Shown: positions 55,195 to 64,000 of the stretch, piece after piece
How the letters are laid out: each line of letters opens with the position of its first letter
Position numbering within the stretch: the first letter of the stretch is position 1
Assembly (NCBI GenBank): GCA_963971305.1
Contig: OZ020304.1
Location: 744,001-808,000 of the forward strand
DNA length: 64,000 bases
From: Arcuatula senhousia
Taxonomy: Eukaryota; Mollusca; Bivalvia; Mytilida; Mytilidae
Direction: 5' to 3'
Program-made: the position numbers and the translations under genes
Notes under the pieces: model-generated
Databases searched by the model: none
Told to the model about the DNA's origin: nothing
The model's input: only the letters and a program-made list of their open reading frames with translations

Positions 55195-55935
55195 ATTTAG
55201 AAAATGCCCCATATACCCCCTACGGGTGCTGGGGAATGGAAATAATGATTTTAAAAATTTTCGTAGAATTAAAAGCAGAAATATGACCCTTTCTAAATTC
55301 TTCTTTCGAATTTGGATTATTGGAGAAAAATAGACAAAAATAAACCATTAAAAAGTTATTTTCTTGCATTCAGCACTGTTCAGTGTGGCTAATTTTTCCC
55401 AGAAATTCAGCTATCCTGATATTGGCCCGTAGGTTGGCCATCTTGAATTTCTCGAAAAAAATATTTTGCGAAAAGGAGTCTTAAGGGGGGTGCTTTTAGT
55501 TGTCCCATCGCTTTTGTAGATCTGAAACTCTTACATCTGAACCAAACTGCATGGTTTTCTCGTAGACACGCTCTTTAAAAAAAACATCTGATGTGGTTCT
55601 ATACAAAGGGAAACATTTATATCTTAATACACTATAGAGTGCAAAAATTCTTGGAGTTAATAAATGCCAGAACATAAGCTTCATAAAAGTGCATTTAAAT
55701 TAAAAGTTTTAACCTTGCTGTCGATTAAAAACTTTGTTAGTAAGCATAGGCGGATCCGGGGGGGGGCCTGGGTGGCCCGGGGCCCCCTTTTGGTGGAAAA
55801 ATTTGGTTGAATATATAGGAAATCATTGAAGCGTGACCGAAGCGGGCCCTCTTAGGTCAGTCAGTTGGCCCCCTCTTTTCAGAAGACTGGTAAGTAATAA
55901 TTGCTTTACTCCCAAGCAGAACGATTACGGGTATA
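55195..55935. other. Non-coding stretch with a repeat relic
   Basis: 55195-55738 has nothing recognisable. 55750-55880 has the gcggatccgggggggggcc and gggcccccttttggtgg style of mollusc repeat seen in part at ~12005. Confidence 0.4.
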
Positions 55936-55938
55936 TCA

Positions 55939-57125
55939 GGCCGCGTTCACACTGAAGTTGTTTTGAGTAAACAGGTGTAGAAGTAGTTTAATGTTCTTAA
56001 AACTAGTTTCACACTTAATTTGTTCTCATTGATAAACCTAAATTAAATGACTTGACATATGAAATGTTCACATTATTAAAAACAAGTGTATGTACAGAAA
56101 ATATGAAACGGATAAATAACCATTTGGCGAATAGACATTTAAACATAGAATACGTATGGATTTTGATTCACTGCAGTCTTTTTTAATGATTTTTATTTTT
56201 ATGGAATAACAATAAAATTGTACACATTTTCTGGCGCTTTAGTCCGTTTGTCCGTTTATATTTTTAAATTTATTGCTATAAAAAGCTACTGCTATACATA
56301 AATACCGGCACGGGCCCGCGGCAGCGCCGTGTTGTCGGTAAAAATCCACTAAAGAGCGCTAAGAAACGTGATATCGGGTCTTCCGCTTTGTCCACAAACC
56401 GACTGGAATGTGTACCGGTGGTTGAATAAGCAGTCCATCATAATGCCGCGTCGTCAGGCAACAAATGTAAAAAGTGGAAACTTGACCGCAAACCATAGTG
56501 GCGCAACGTGTTAGGAAAAAAATAATCATGTTATTCACGCGTTAAAGAACCCTGCTGCATGCCTTGTTAAGAGAAGAACCCATAGGATCCCTGTGTAAAA
56601 ATCTGCCGGTTCCTCATTTTCCAATTGACAGCCAAAACTCTTATCCCCGATTGGACTTTGCCCCCCCCCCCCCTTTCCTCCACTTCATCATCATTTCATC
56701 TTCATTTTCATATTCCTTATATAGGCCACTTTGCCCACAAAAAATAGATCCGAATGGGAAAAACCTTTTTTGAAATTCTATTCCGCTTTGCCGTATACAT
56801 ATACAATAAATATTTAGAAGTTGCATGTACCCCCTGTTTTTTCACTCACCCGAGAAAATGTTGAAATATACGAAATTATATACTAAAAATAAAGCTTTCC
56901 AATGAAAGTAATGCATATGCCTGCCGTTCTTTCAAAAGAAACATGCAAAATTCATTGTACATTAAACCCACACAAGGCCTACATTAAGTATCGAATGCAT
57001 GTAATGAACACAACATTTAAACTACATGTAAACATCGAAATTTTACAGTGTGAACGCAATGATGTTTAATGTTAGTGCGGACGACATTTAAACTACTATG
57101 AGTTTTGCTCAGTGTGAACGCGGCC
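55939..57125. mobile_element. 1,187-bp Harbinger-like element with 16-bp perfect termini
   Basis: GGCCGCGTTCACACTG at the left and its exact inverse at the right; inner similarity includes agtagtttaa and cgttcacactg repeated at ~57049. The 3-bp flank TCA is present on both sides (55936-55938, 57126-57128). The middle (56300-56480) is GC-rich and has an atgccgcgtcgtcaggcaac start, perhaps a decayed gene. There is a C-run at 56661-56673. The superfamily assignment rests on the 3-bp duplication and the GG(C) start and is tentative. Confidence 0.65.
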
Positions 57126-57191
57126 TCAGATAAACACAAAAGGTGATAAAATAAACATGGAATGATGATCAAATGTAGGGAATGATTGTCT

Positions 57192-57291
57192 NNNNNNNNN
57201 NNNNNNNNNNNNNNNNNNNNNNNNNNNNNNNNNNNNNNNNNNNNNNNNNNNNNNNNNNNNNNNNNNNNNNNNNNNNNNNNNNNNNNNNNNN
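57192..57291. other. Assembly gap (100 N)
   Basis: Exactly 100 unknown bases, the usual placeholder for a gap of unknown size. Open frames crossing it are meaningless. Confidence 0.99.
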
Positions 57292-57497
57292 CTGTCATCT
57301 ATCTGTTTATTGTCCTTTCGTTGATAATTTAGGGATTGGGTATCATGTGTATTGTATTCTTAAGCCTTGAGCCAATGCAAGACAGCGAGCAGCGACCTCT
57401 GGTCATGCCGATGACTGCTGGTTGTTTTCCATTGTGATTTTTTTTAAATTCCCGTTTCTTTATGTTGGTTGTGTCGCGTACACTTATTCCACATCTC
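57292..57497 (+). mobile_element. Penelope-like family 2, 3' untranslated fragment (a)
   Basis: Shares ttagggattgggtatc-like, gccttgagccaatgcaagac, agcgagcagcgac and the terminal tgtcgcgtacacttattcca (57473-57492) with copies at 60730-60862 and, inverted, 61674-61870. The left side is lost in the gap. Confidence 0.65.
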
Positions 57498-57704
57498 TTT
57501 ATCGTCTTAAATCAGGGACGAAATTTGCAGTTGCGACTGGAAAAACGATGAATGGGTAGAATCGAACAGTTTAGCCTCCTGTGTGGGATCTTTTTGGGTC
57601 CTACTCTTATTGACTCTTTAACGTGGGAAAGACGTGACATCTTTTCCAAACACGGTGCTCCTCTATGGTTTAAAACTTGATTTAAACTTGACCCAGCCAA
57701 ACTA

Positions 57705-57976
57705 AATATGTGCCTGTTCTAATTATTAAGCCAGGAATCTTTGACAATGCTTTTGTATGCTTTTGTCATTTTAATTTGTTTTAAAGAAGGGGATCTTTCA
57801 TTGGCTACTTCAGAACTGGATTTGAATTGTATGCATCTTGGTTTTAACCTTGGGTCAATCAAAAATCGCGAGCAGTGCTTTTTGGTCTTGTTGAAGGCTG
57901 CTTACTGTTGTTCATTGTGGTTTTTAAATTTCCGCTGTTTATGTGTGATGTGTCGCGTACAGATATTCCACAACTT
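57705..57976 (+). mobile_element. Penelope-like family 2, 3' untranslated fragment (b)
   Basis: Matches 60600-60862: atgtgcctgttctaa, ccaggaatctttgac, ggggatctttcattgg, cgagcagtg and the end motif tgtcgcgtacagatattcca. 57498-57704 between the two fragments holds nothing that I recognise. Confidence 0.65.
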
Positions 57977-58554
57977 ATTTTTTTCTATTTCAACTTGTGA
58001 AATGTGGCGGGAAAAAGTATAACGACGTGATACAACGTCAGGAACCAAACAACAACTCAGATATTTCTATCAAATAAATGGCTAACGATGGGAATCAGTC
58101 TAAGCCTTATTAGGTATGTCTGTTATACCACATTACTTTTAGGATGAATCCAGTAAATATGCATACGTAACTATGATCCACCCACTTGTATGAGTTGTAG
58201 GAGACTTTTCTGGTACGTAACTAACATCTTAGAGCTAGAAGATTGGTTGATATTTTTTCTATTTGTTTTATAAACAAACTCAAAAACATCAAAAAGTTTA
58301 ATAAATACACTTGCATTTAGACGCAGGACGTGTCATGATGGTTTTGTTAGTACAAAAGAACCTACTGTATATTTTTTCATCGAAAGAAATAGGAAAGATT
58401 TGGCATTTTTAGGATGAATTTCTCAGGGAGATTTTCAAATCGGCCTAAAATCGGCCCATGGCACAGAAAAGGTTAAAATTGGTATAAATGCATTACATCC
58501 AACGAAGCTTACCCTTTTATTTTATTAAAACCCTCCATTTATTAAGTTCTCATC
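57977..58554. other. Non-coding stretch, nothing recognised
   Basis: No coding or repeat signal supported. Confidence 0.35.
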
Positions 58555-58630
58555 GCATAACACGTATTTCCTTTTGTCCCACAATAACGTGAATTACGTT
58601 ATTGTAGACAGAAGGAAATACGTGATATGC
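58555..58630. repeat. 76-nt hairpin, miRNA-precursor-like
   Basis: Arms of 36 and 35 nt (gcataacacgtatttccttt onward against its inverse at the right), loop gaatt, about four mismatches and one bulge. It sits beside a T-rich tract at 58636-58660. The function is open. Confidence 0.55.
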
Positions 58631-59258
58631 GATTTTTATTTTTTTTTAATTTTTTTTCGGTTTGAGCGTATTGATAAAAACAAATATTTTTTTTTACTAG
58701 AATATATGAAAAGTGCTTGTTTAGTTGACAAGTTTTTGTTGTCTTTTGTTCTGAGATGCCATCTTACTTTCAAGATTGTGTCTTGCATCCGAGATCCGAG
58801 TGATTTGCGCTTCTTGAACTCCGGACCACAGTAAACCAGTTAGTTGAAGAATGAAGTTTTGGGGTTATCGATCCATCTTGGTTCAACCTACTATTCCTTT
58901 TGTATAGTATACAAAGTCGGGACCAATAGTTACGAAGATTTATAATTCTTACAGTAATGTTATTTTTTTAAATTACCCTTTTCATTCCATTAAATTGTGA
59001 TTTTTAAACTCATAATTCTAAAACAATTGTCAAATATAAACAATAAAATGTATATAGATTCTGAAACAAAATATCCAAGAATATATAATTTTAGCTTTAA
59101 TTTCATCATATTTCTTGTCCCACACGGCGTTGTTTTGTATAACTACGGGACCCTGGAAGAGAAAGGCTTGGTGCCTTAAAACCTAGTTTATCTAATCAAC
59201 TTTTTGTAATGACTGTATGATATAAATGTGGAACTAGTTAAGACATATAGCGTAATCA
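58631..59258. other. Non-coding stretch, nothing recognised
   Basis: An open frame at 58574-58834 overlaps the hairpin and has no recognisable content. Confidence 0.35.
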
Positions 59259-59332
59259 CATACCAGTAAAGAATAGATGACCGCAATGGGTCTGGCTTGG
59301 TACAGGGTATTTCAAAAAACTAAAATGGGCAC
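59259..59332. repeat. Dispersed bivalve repeat R1, partial copy 3
   Basis: Matches the central part of R1: ataccagtaaagaat, gcaatgggtctggcttggta and caggg-atttcaaa. Truncated on both sides. Confidence 0.5.
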
Positions 59333-59399
59333 TACTTTGTGGTAACGATATTCTATTCTAGTCATTTTTCTGTAATAAACCGGTTTAATTTTTATCATT

Positions 59400-60235
59400 A
59401 AATCAGAATCACTGCTAAAGATCCGAGCATAATGATAAATGCTCTGAATTATCTTTTGGATAACATTCATATTCGTTTCGGGAAACTATCCCTAAGTCAT
59501 TGGTATCCCCATGGTAACTAATTGTGTTTCATTAATTGCTGACTTTTTCTTTCAATATATTCTGTTATGAATCCCAATTTATGGCAAAACTTCAAAAAGA
59601 CCCCAACAAACAACATCTCATTGAAACTTTTAATAATACATACAGATATTTATACGACATTCTTTCACTAAACAATCCAACATTTTCTAATTTTATTACA
59701 GAAATATATCCCAGTGATAGATGCCCATCTTAAGATTTAGGTATTATCAATGGAATGGATGACTTTCCAATTCCTATGTAAATTTTCCTTTTCTAGAGGG
59801 AGATGTACCACTTGTTCCCGTCTTACAGAGTTTACATTTCACAGTTGAAGATATACTCGGATCTGCAGTGGTTTGTCTGAATTTAATGATAAAAACCGGA
59901 TTATTACAGAAAAAATACTTAAACAAGGATATCGTTACCACAAATTAGTAAAATCATTTACTAAGTTTTATCATAAATATCTATATACCTTATTGAAAAA
60001 ATTTAATTGTACACGTCGATTTTTTATTGTACACTGTAAAGCATTCCGATTTCTACGGTAATTTTGTTTATAAAGCTAATAATTTAAAAAACAATCCCTT
60101 GGGAATAAAAAACTTGCTTAACACTTTATTGAGTAAAGGTTATGAAATGAACATTTTTTGTGAAATCTTCGAGTTTACTAGTCTTTATGGGTAAAAATAT
60201 TGATAATTTGATACTTACTTTAAAATGTTAATTGC
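59400..60235 (+). pseudogene. Penelope-like family 2 reverse transcriptase remnant
   Basis: Decayed RT in several frames: LNYLLDNIHIRFGKLS (~59440), then a HWYPHGN segment in place of the G-x-P-M-G-T-N motif, FNNTYRYLYDILSLNNP (the catalytic YIDD is now YLYD, ~59640), FSNFITEIYPSD, later ITEKILKQGYRYHKLVKSFT (~59905) and FTKFYHKYL, and a FVYKANNLKNNPLG-like end (~60065). The order and spacing match the PLE RT at 8946-10373, but the sequence is a different family, the one ending in NLVIFGRNIDCL at 18245. Confidence 0.75.
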
Positions 60236-60862
60236 CTTTTTATACTTATGTTATTTTTTAACATTACCATGATTACAGCGATCAAGTGTGTTGGTCATCA
60301 CCAAATCATTAATTGTTTGACGTGTGTTAGATTTTAAATCGACATACTTGATTTTTTTTTTACATCAGTCGATAGATGCTTCTTAGCTAGCTGCCAGTAA
60401 CTTCGAGTGTTCTCAAGAGAGTATATCTCTAAGTCCCGTTATTTTCTAGTTGTCCTTTTGTCTCGGGTTCTCTCTTGTTGAATTGAGCTTCTATCGATTT
60501 GATTTTTACCGTGGGTTTGTTTGTGCTTTGTTATTGATTATCCATAGGGGGAAGGTTGGGCTCAACTGAAAAACTAGTTTAACCCCGCCACATTTTAAAT
60601 GTGTCTGTCCTAAGCCAAGAATCTTTATCAAAGCTGATGTTTGTATTTGTCGAATTAGTGTCAAGAAGAGGGTCTATCATTGATACTTTAGGGTTGGGCT
60701 TGAATCATATGTAGTTTATTTTCAATCCAGAACCAATTGCACTACACCGAGCAGCGACTGCTTGTCCCATTCAAGGCTGTGCATGACTGTTTGCCGTTTT
60801 GGATTCTTTAAAATCATCGATAATATTGTAGGTTATGTCGCGTACATACTTATTCCACATCT
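60236..60862 (+). mobile_element. Penelope-like family 2, 3' untranslated region
   Basis: Homologous first to 60-485 (gcgatcaagtgtg, acttcgagtgttct, agggggaaggttggg, agtttaaccccgccac) and then to 57705-57976 (caagaatcttta, gggtctatcattg, gagcagcgac). It ends with tatgtcgcgtacatacttat then tccacatct. This is the most complete 3' region in the window. Confidence 0.75.
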
Positions 60863-61673
60863 CATTATCTTCTATTGTCTATTGATTTTGGGTTTTTACA
60901 GATAATTGTATAGTTGCATTACCATTTGATCATTGTCACTTCCTTTGATTAGCAGTCCTGTTTTCGCGCCTCTAAAACTTTGTATAATATTTGAGTCAAA
61001 TGACGAAGCGAAATGTCATGTGATCCGGAACTTGAATAATAAAATCTATACACGTTGGAGAATTACTGCCTGAAACGATTCTCGATCATAAACCAATAAC
61101 ATCATTTACACATGTGCAGGATGGATTTGTTTTGGTAGCCATGTTGCTTTTCATTTTATTTACTAATAATTTCTACAGGAAAAATGATATAAACCCGTAA
61201 GTACTTTGATTAAGAATGGTATGGGGGATGACATTGGTTTTTAACGTTAACAAAGGAGATTTAACCATGAATGGCTAACATGAGGTAATTATTTGGCAAT
61301 GTTTACTAACATGTAATGTAAAATTGTACTAATCTTATAGAATTACAAGGCAATAAGGTCTTTAATTGGGTCTTTAAAATATCAACAGAAATATTTTTTA
61401 CATAATGATTATTGCTGTACTTTGATTACAATAAAAACAGTCATTATAGTATCATTATTTCATACATTTAACCCCCTCCCCCTCCCCCTCCCCCCCCGTA
61501 AAAAAAACCACTTTGATAAATTGTCATCTATGGGCCTGTCTGCTGTATGACATAGCTTGTCATAGCTGGCATATCTTATTTCCAATCAGGAGCCCGCTGT
61601 ATGTAACATTTAGTTTACCCCTTAATCATGTTAATCATGTTAATAAATGTATACTGAATAATATACGATATTG
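60863..61673. other. Non-coding stretch with a G-quadruplex-like run
   Basis: 61472-61497 is a C-rich run giving five or more G tracts on the minus strand separated by single A. No gene is supported elsewhere in the interval. Confidence 0.4.
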
Positions 61674-61880
61674 AGATGTGGAATAAGTGTACGCGACACA
61701 ACAAACATAAACAAACAGCAATTCAAAAAATCACAACGGAAAACAGCAAGCAGTCTTCAACATGACCATAGGTCACTGCTTACCGTCTTGCATTGACCCA
61801 AGACTTATAAAACAATACAAAAGTATCAAAACCAATCCCTAAATCATCAACGAAAGACCCAATTCTTGACATAAAACTGG
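61674..61880 (-). mobile_element. Penelope-like family 2, 3' untranslated fragment, inverted
   Basis: On the minus strand it ends in tgtcgcgtacacttattcca and carries gggtcaatgcaagac, gcagtgacctatggtcatg and gattgggattggttttgat-like blocks, matching 57292-57497. Confidence 0.65.
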
Positions 61881-61973
61881 GATTAACCATGTTAACACGA
61901 ATTTCTTAATTCTTCCTCCTCAAGATTTAGCAGATGACTGCCAGATAAAATTTACGGACACAGATACTGTAAT

Positions 61974-62063
61974 TGATAAGCCGGAACGTAATCACAAGGT
62001 CAGGTCAATCCCGGGGGTCAGTGATAAGTCGCACAACGAAATCACAAGGTCATTTCGGTCAAT
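61974..62063. repeat. ~50-bp tandem duplication with AAGGTCA motifs
   Basis: Two units: tgataag (61974 and 62022), then aatcacaaggtca (61990 and 62040), then ggtcaat. Each unit pairs an AAGGTCA word with a nearby GGTCA, resembling nuclear-receptor half-sites; no function is proven. Confidence 0.45.
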
Positions 62064-62604
62064 TATGATGGTTTTATTACACGGAATAACACGGAAGACA
62101 TGTTCTAGTACATACATAATTTATGTACACTATGGATCGCACATATCTAACAAACCAATTGTAACATTTCGCCTTTAGATTCTGTTTTTATACAAATTTT
62201 GTATGGAGGTTTGAAATAGTTCTGAATAAGCAGGTACAAAATCTATCTAATACGTTAACTTACTCTTACTCGGTTGACCATATTTATTAATTTTAATAAG
62301 CAATCATAATAAATAGCATGTGGCATTTGACAACATAGGAAAACGTACATTACTTTTTTCACTCTTTGAAGAACCAATTCATGATGATTGTGAATGCAAA
62401 TGAAACTAGAAATGTAGACTTATTTTGCCTGTTTGGCTCGTGTGTCATGTGATATCCCCCCCCCCCCCCGAACACCATCTTTTCCATTTACACGTATCAA
62501 TGTTCTTCGTATGGATTCACATTGTGCACAATGCCGGGCGGCTGTATATATATGCAGTCATTCAAAATTACATTTGTTCGAAAAGGGACGTCCCCATCTG
62601 TATG
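62064..62604. other. AT-rich stretch with a C homopolymer
   Basis: A run of about 16 C starts at ~62455. No gene seen. Confidence 0.35.
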
Positions 62605-62760
62605 TGATTAGGTTTGTCAGTTACCTGCCCAAGATCGGCGGTTTCCTTCGGGTACTCCGGTACTTCCACCATTAAAACTGACCACCCTATATGACCCATG
62701 CTGCATGCAGGTGACCGCAGGTGTGCCGAAAAGGGCGAACTAACAACTAACAAACAAAAA
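62605..62760. repeat. SINE-like mollusc repeat tail
   Basis: The gatcggcggtttccttcggg, tactccggtacttccacc and attaaaactgacca word order is one I recall from widespread mollusc repeats. No A/B box pair is identifiable here, so the class is unsure. Confidence 0.4.
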
Positions 62761-63578
62761 CAAACATTTGTTCGAATAAGGCTGGTACCCCGCAGTCATC
62801 TGAAGACAAAACTCATCCAAACAGAAGGGCTTCAGTGTTATCATCTGAGAATATAGTTTTATTTATTGTATCAGGTTATATGTTCGAATTTGTAACCATT
62901 TAACAAAAATACACGTTGAATGATTTAACAATAAAACTTGTTGAATTGATCGTTTATATTCCCACGTGTTCATTGTGTTTTAAACAATATCAATGGCAAA
63001 ATCAATACTGATTTCTTTTGTTAAATCTTTTCGTTTTGATCCAATAACTGTTAAAGTCCAATTCTTCAACCATGTCCATCAGTCAAAGGTTAAAAATAGA
63101 TTGTAAACAAAGAAGTCACATGATCCTATATTTAATGACCTAATTTACATCAGCTGATTTTTGTTTTGATGACTGTGGATAAGTGTTTGACCCTAATTTT
63201 AGCTACACAGATATTTAGCGAAAGTTTATAGTATAAAACAGTATTGTGAACTTATTAACTAGATCTATATCGATGATGTAATACAGATAAAAAGAATGAG
63301 ACCTACAACCTACATATTATTTTGATTCCGCTGATACACACGTACCACACTATTATCAGCTGATTCGCTTTGTTATCATTGAATCCATACGTGTGGTAGT
63401 TTGAAGGACTTTGGAACACGAGAAAATAAAATTCATGAAAAAATAAAAAATTCAATGATGAAGGTAAGTTCAAATCATTTTTATCCAATTTGTATTCCAA
63501 TTATTTCCTTGTCGTTTATTAATTAAGGTCCTTCAATTTTTAGAATCAAATTCTTTATTAGATTATAACCCTATACTG
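62761..63578. other. Non-coding stretch
   Basis: Contains possible factor-binding words (gtcacatgat at ~63115, catcagctgat at ~63149, tgtaaacaaa at ~63102) and an atgatgaag|gtaagt at ~63456, but no promoter or exon can be supported. Confidence 0.3.
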
Positions 63579-63799
63579 GAGGGTGTCACAGCCCTTTTGG
63601 TACGCGGTATTCTGTGCTTTTTAAAGGGTATTTGGTACGCCAAGGTGTGGTACGCGGTATGCGATGTTCCGAATTTTTAGGCTTTTGGTACGCGTACGCC
63701 GTGATCTTGAGAGAATTCGGTATTCCAGTCTTTTTAACGGTATTCTGTCCTTTTTTAAACGGTATTCGGTATTCTTGGGGCGGGGGCTGTGACACCCCC
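63579..63799. mobile_element. 221-bp MITE with internal GGTACGCGGTATTC repeats
   Basis: The left gggtgtcacagccc and the right gggctgtgacaccc are exact inverses. The 6-bp duplication ATACTG flanks the element (63573-63578, 63800-63805). The inside is built of degenerate ggtacgcggtattc words, which create false open frames on both strands. No transposase. The superfamily is not assigned. Confidence 0.8.
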
Positions 63800-64000
63800 A
63801 TACTGAGTCATTAAGCAAGCCTAAAGATCAGCAAGTATTCAGTTAACTGACTTTTAAACATTGTAATCAGTAAAACATGTAAAAATTTGGTCCTTTTTAA
63901 ATTGCATATCAAATTGTAGAAATTTACTTGAAAAAGAGGGGCATGGTTTTTTCTTAGAAAATTTACTGAATCTGATTTGTGAACATTTGTGATAAAAAAT

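Noticed and set aside
57017..57370. Open frames on both strands across the N run
   Set aside because: They consist largely of unknown residues over an assembly gap.
61179..61196. 18-nt micro-exon between ttactaataatttctacag and gtaagt
   Set aside because: The branch, acceptor and donor words are good, but the exon has no supporting neighbours or coding sense; likely chance.
63455..63470. First coding exon (ATGATGAAG followed by gtaagt)
   Set aside because: Only three codons and no promoter or downstream exon visible before the window ends.
63586..63818. Overlapping frames with EYRIP-like repeats, as a repeat protein
   Set aside because: They lie inside a 221-bp MITE made of short direct repeats.

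Overview
The window reads as AT-rich, intron- or intergene-like DNA from a bivalve mollusc, most likely a mytilid mussel. This rests on the density of repeat types I know from bivalve genomes (inference from memory, no search run), eukaryotic splice and polyadenylation signals inside elements, and a 100-base N gap at 57192-57291 typical of a scaffolded assembly. I found no convincing host protein-coding gene, tRNA, rRNA or CRISPR array. Almost everything that can be identified is a mobile element or a fragment of one.

Layout. 1-18 kb: fragments of two Penelope-like retroelement (PLE) families, including one long reverse-transcriptase ORF on the minus strand (8946-10373); remnants of two LINEs (495-865, 14725-15900); a Mutator-like transposase fragment split by a TA-flanked MITE (6563-7245); several foldback elements and mollusc tandem repeats. 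18.3-20.8 kb: mostly unassigned, with a 562-bp MITE and a strong hairpin. 20.8-25.3 kb: a ~160-bp tandem repeat interrupted by a 3,750-bp DNA transposon (21402-25151) with 31-bp terminal inverted repeats, a target-site duplication, a likely 5'UTR intron and a broken transposase gene that I cannot place in a classical superfamily. 25.6-44.9 kb: two Ty3/gypsy-type LTR retrotransposons (A1 and A2, minus strand) in tandem sharing the middle LTR. 45.15-54.55 kb: a related but distinct Ty3/gypsy-type element (B, plus strand) with LTRs of equal length. 54.6-64 kb: further MITEs, a 1.19-kb Harbinger-like element, more PLE debris and regulatory-looking but unproven motifs.

How the parts work together. 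In A and B, gag and pol lie in overlapping frames with pol in the -1 frame. B and A2 both carry a TTTAAAC heptamer in the correct phase, followed after 6 nt by two interleaved complementary arms forming a possible H-type pseudoknot. The structure is kept although the two families differ in sequence, so programmed -1 frameshifting is the likely route to Gag-Pol. Both families also share a splice-donor-like leader motif and an identical 17-nt palindrome beside the polypurine tract.

State of the elements. A1 and A2 are each broken by a different small deletion in pol. B has only one apparent one-base loss near the Pol C terminus. The 21.4-kb DNA transposon gene has two apparent one-base losses.

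Main candidates for something undescribed: the 21402-25151 transposon, the conserved frameshift module, and a 348-bp TA-flanked foldback element packed with CACGTG E-boxes (1912-2259).
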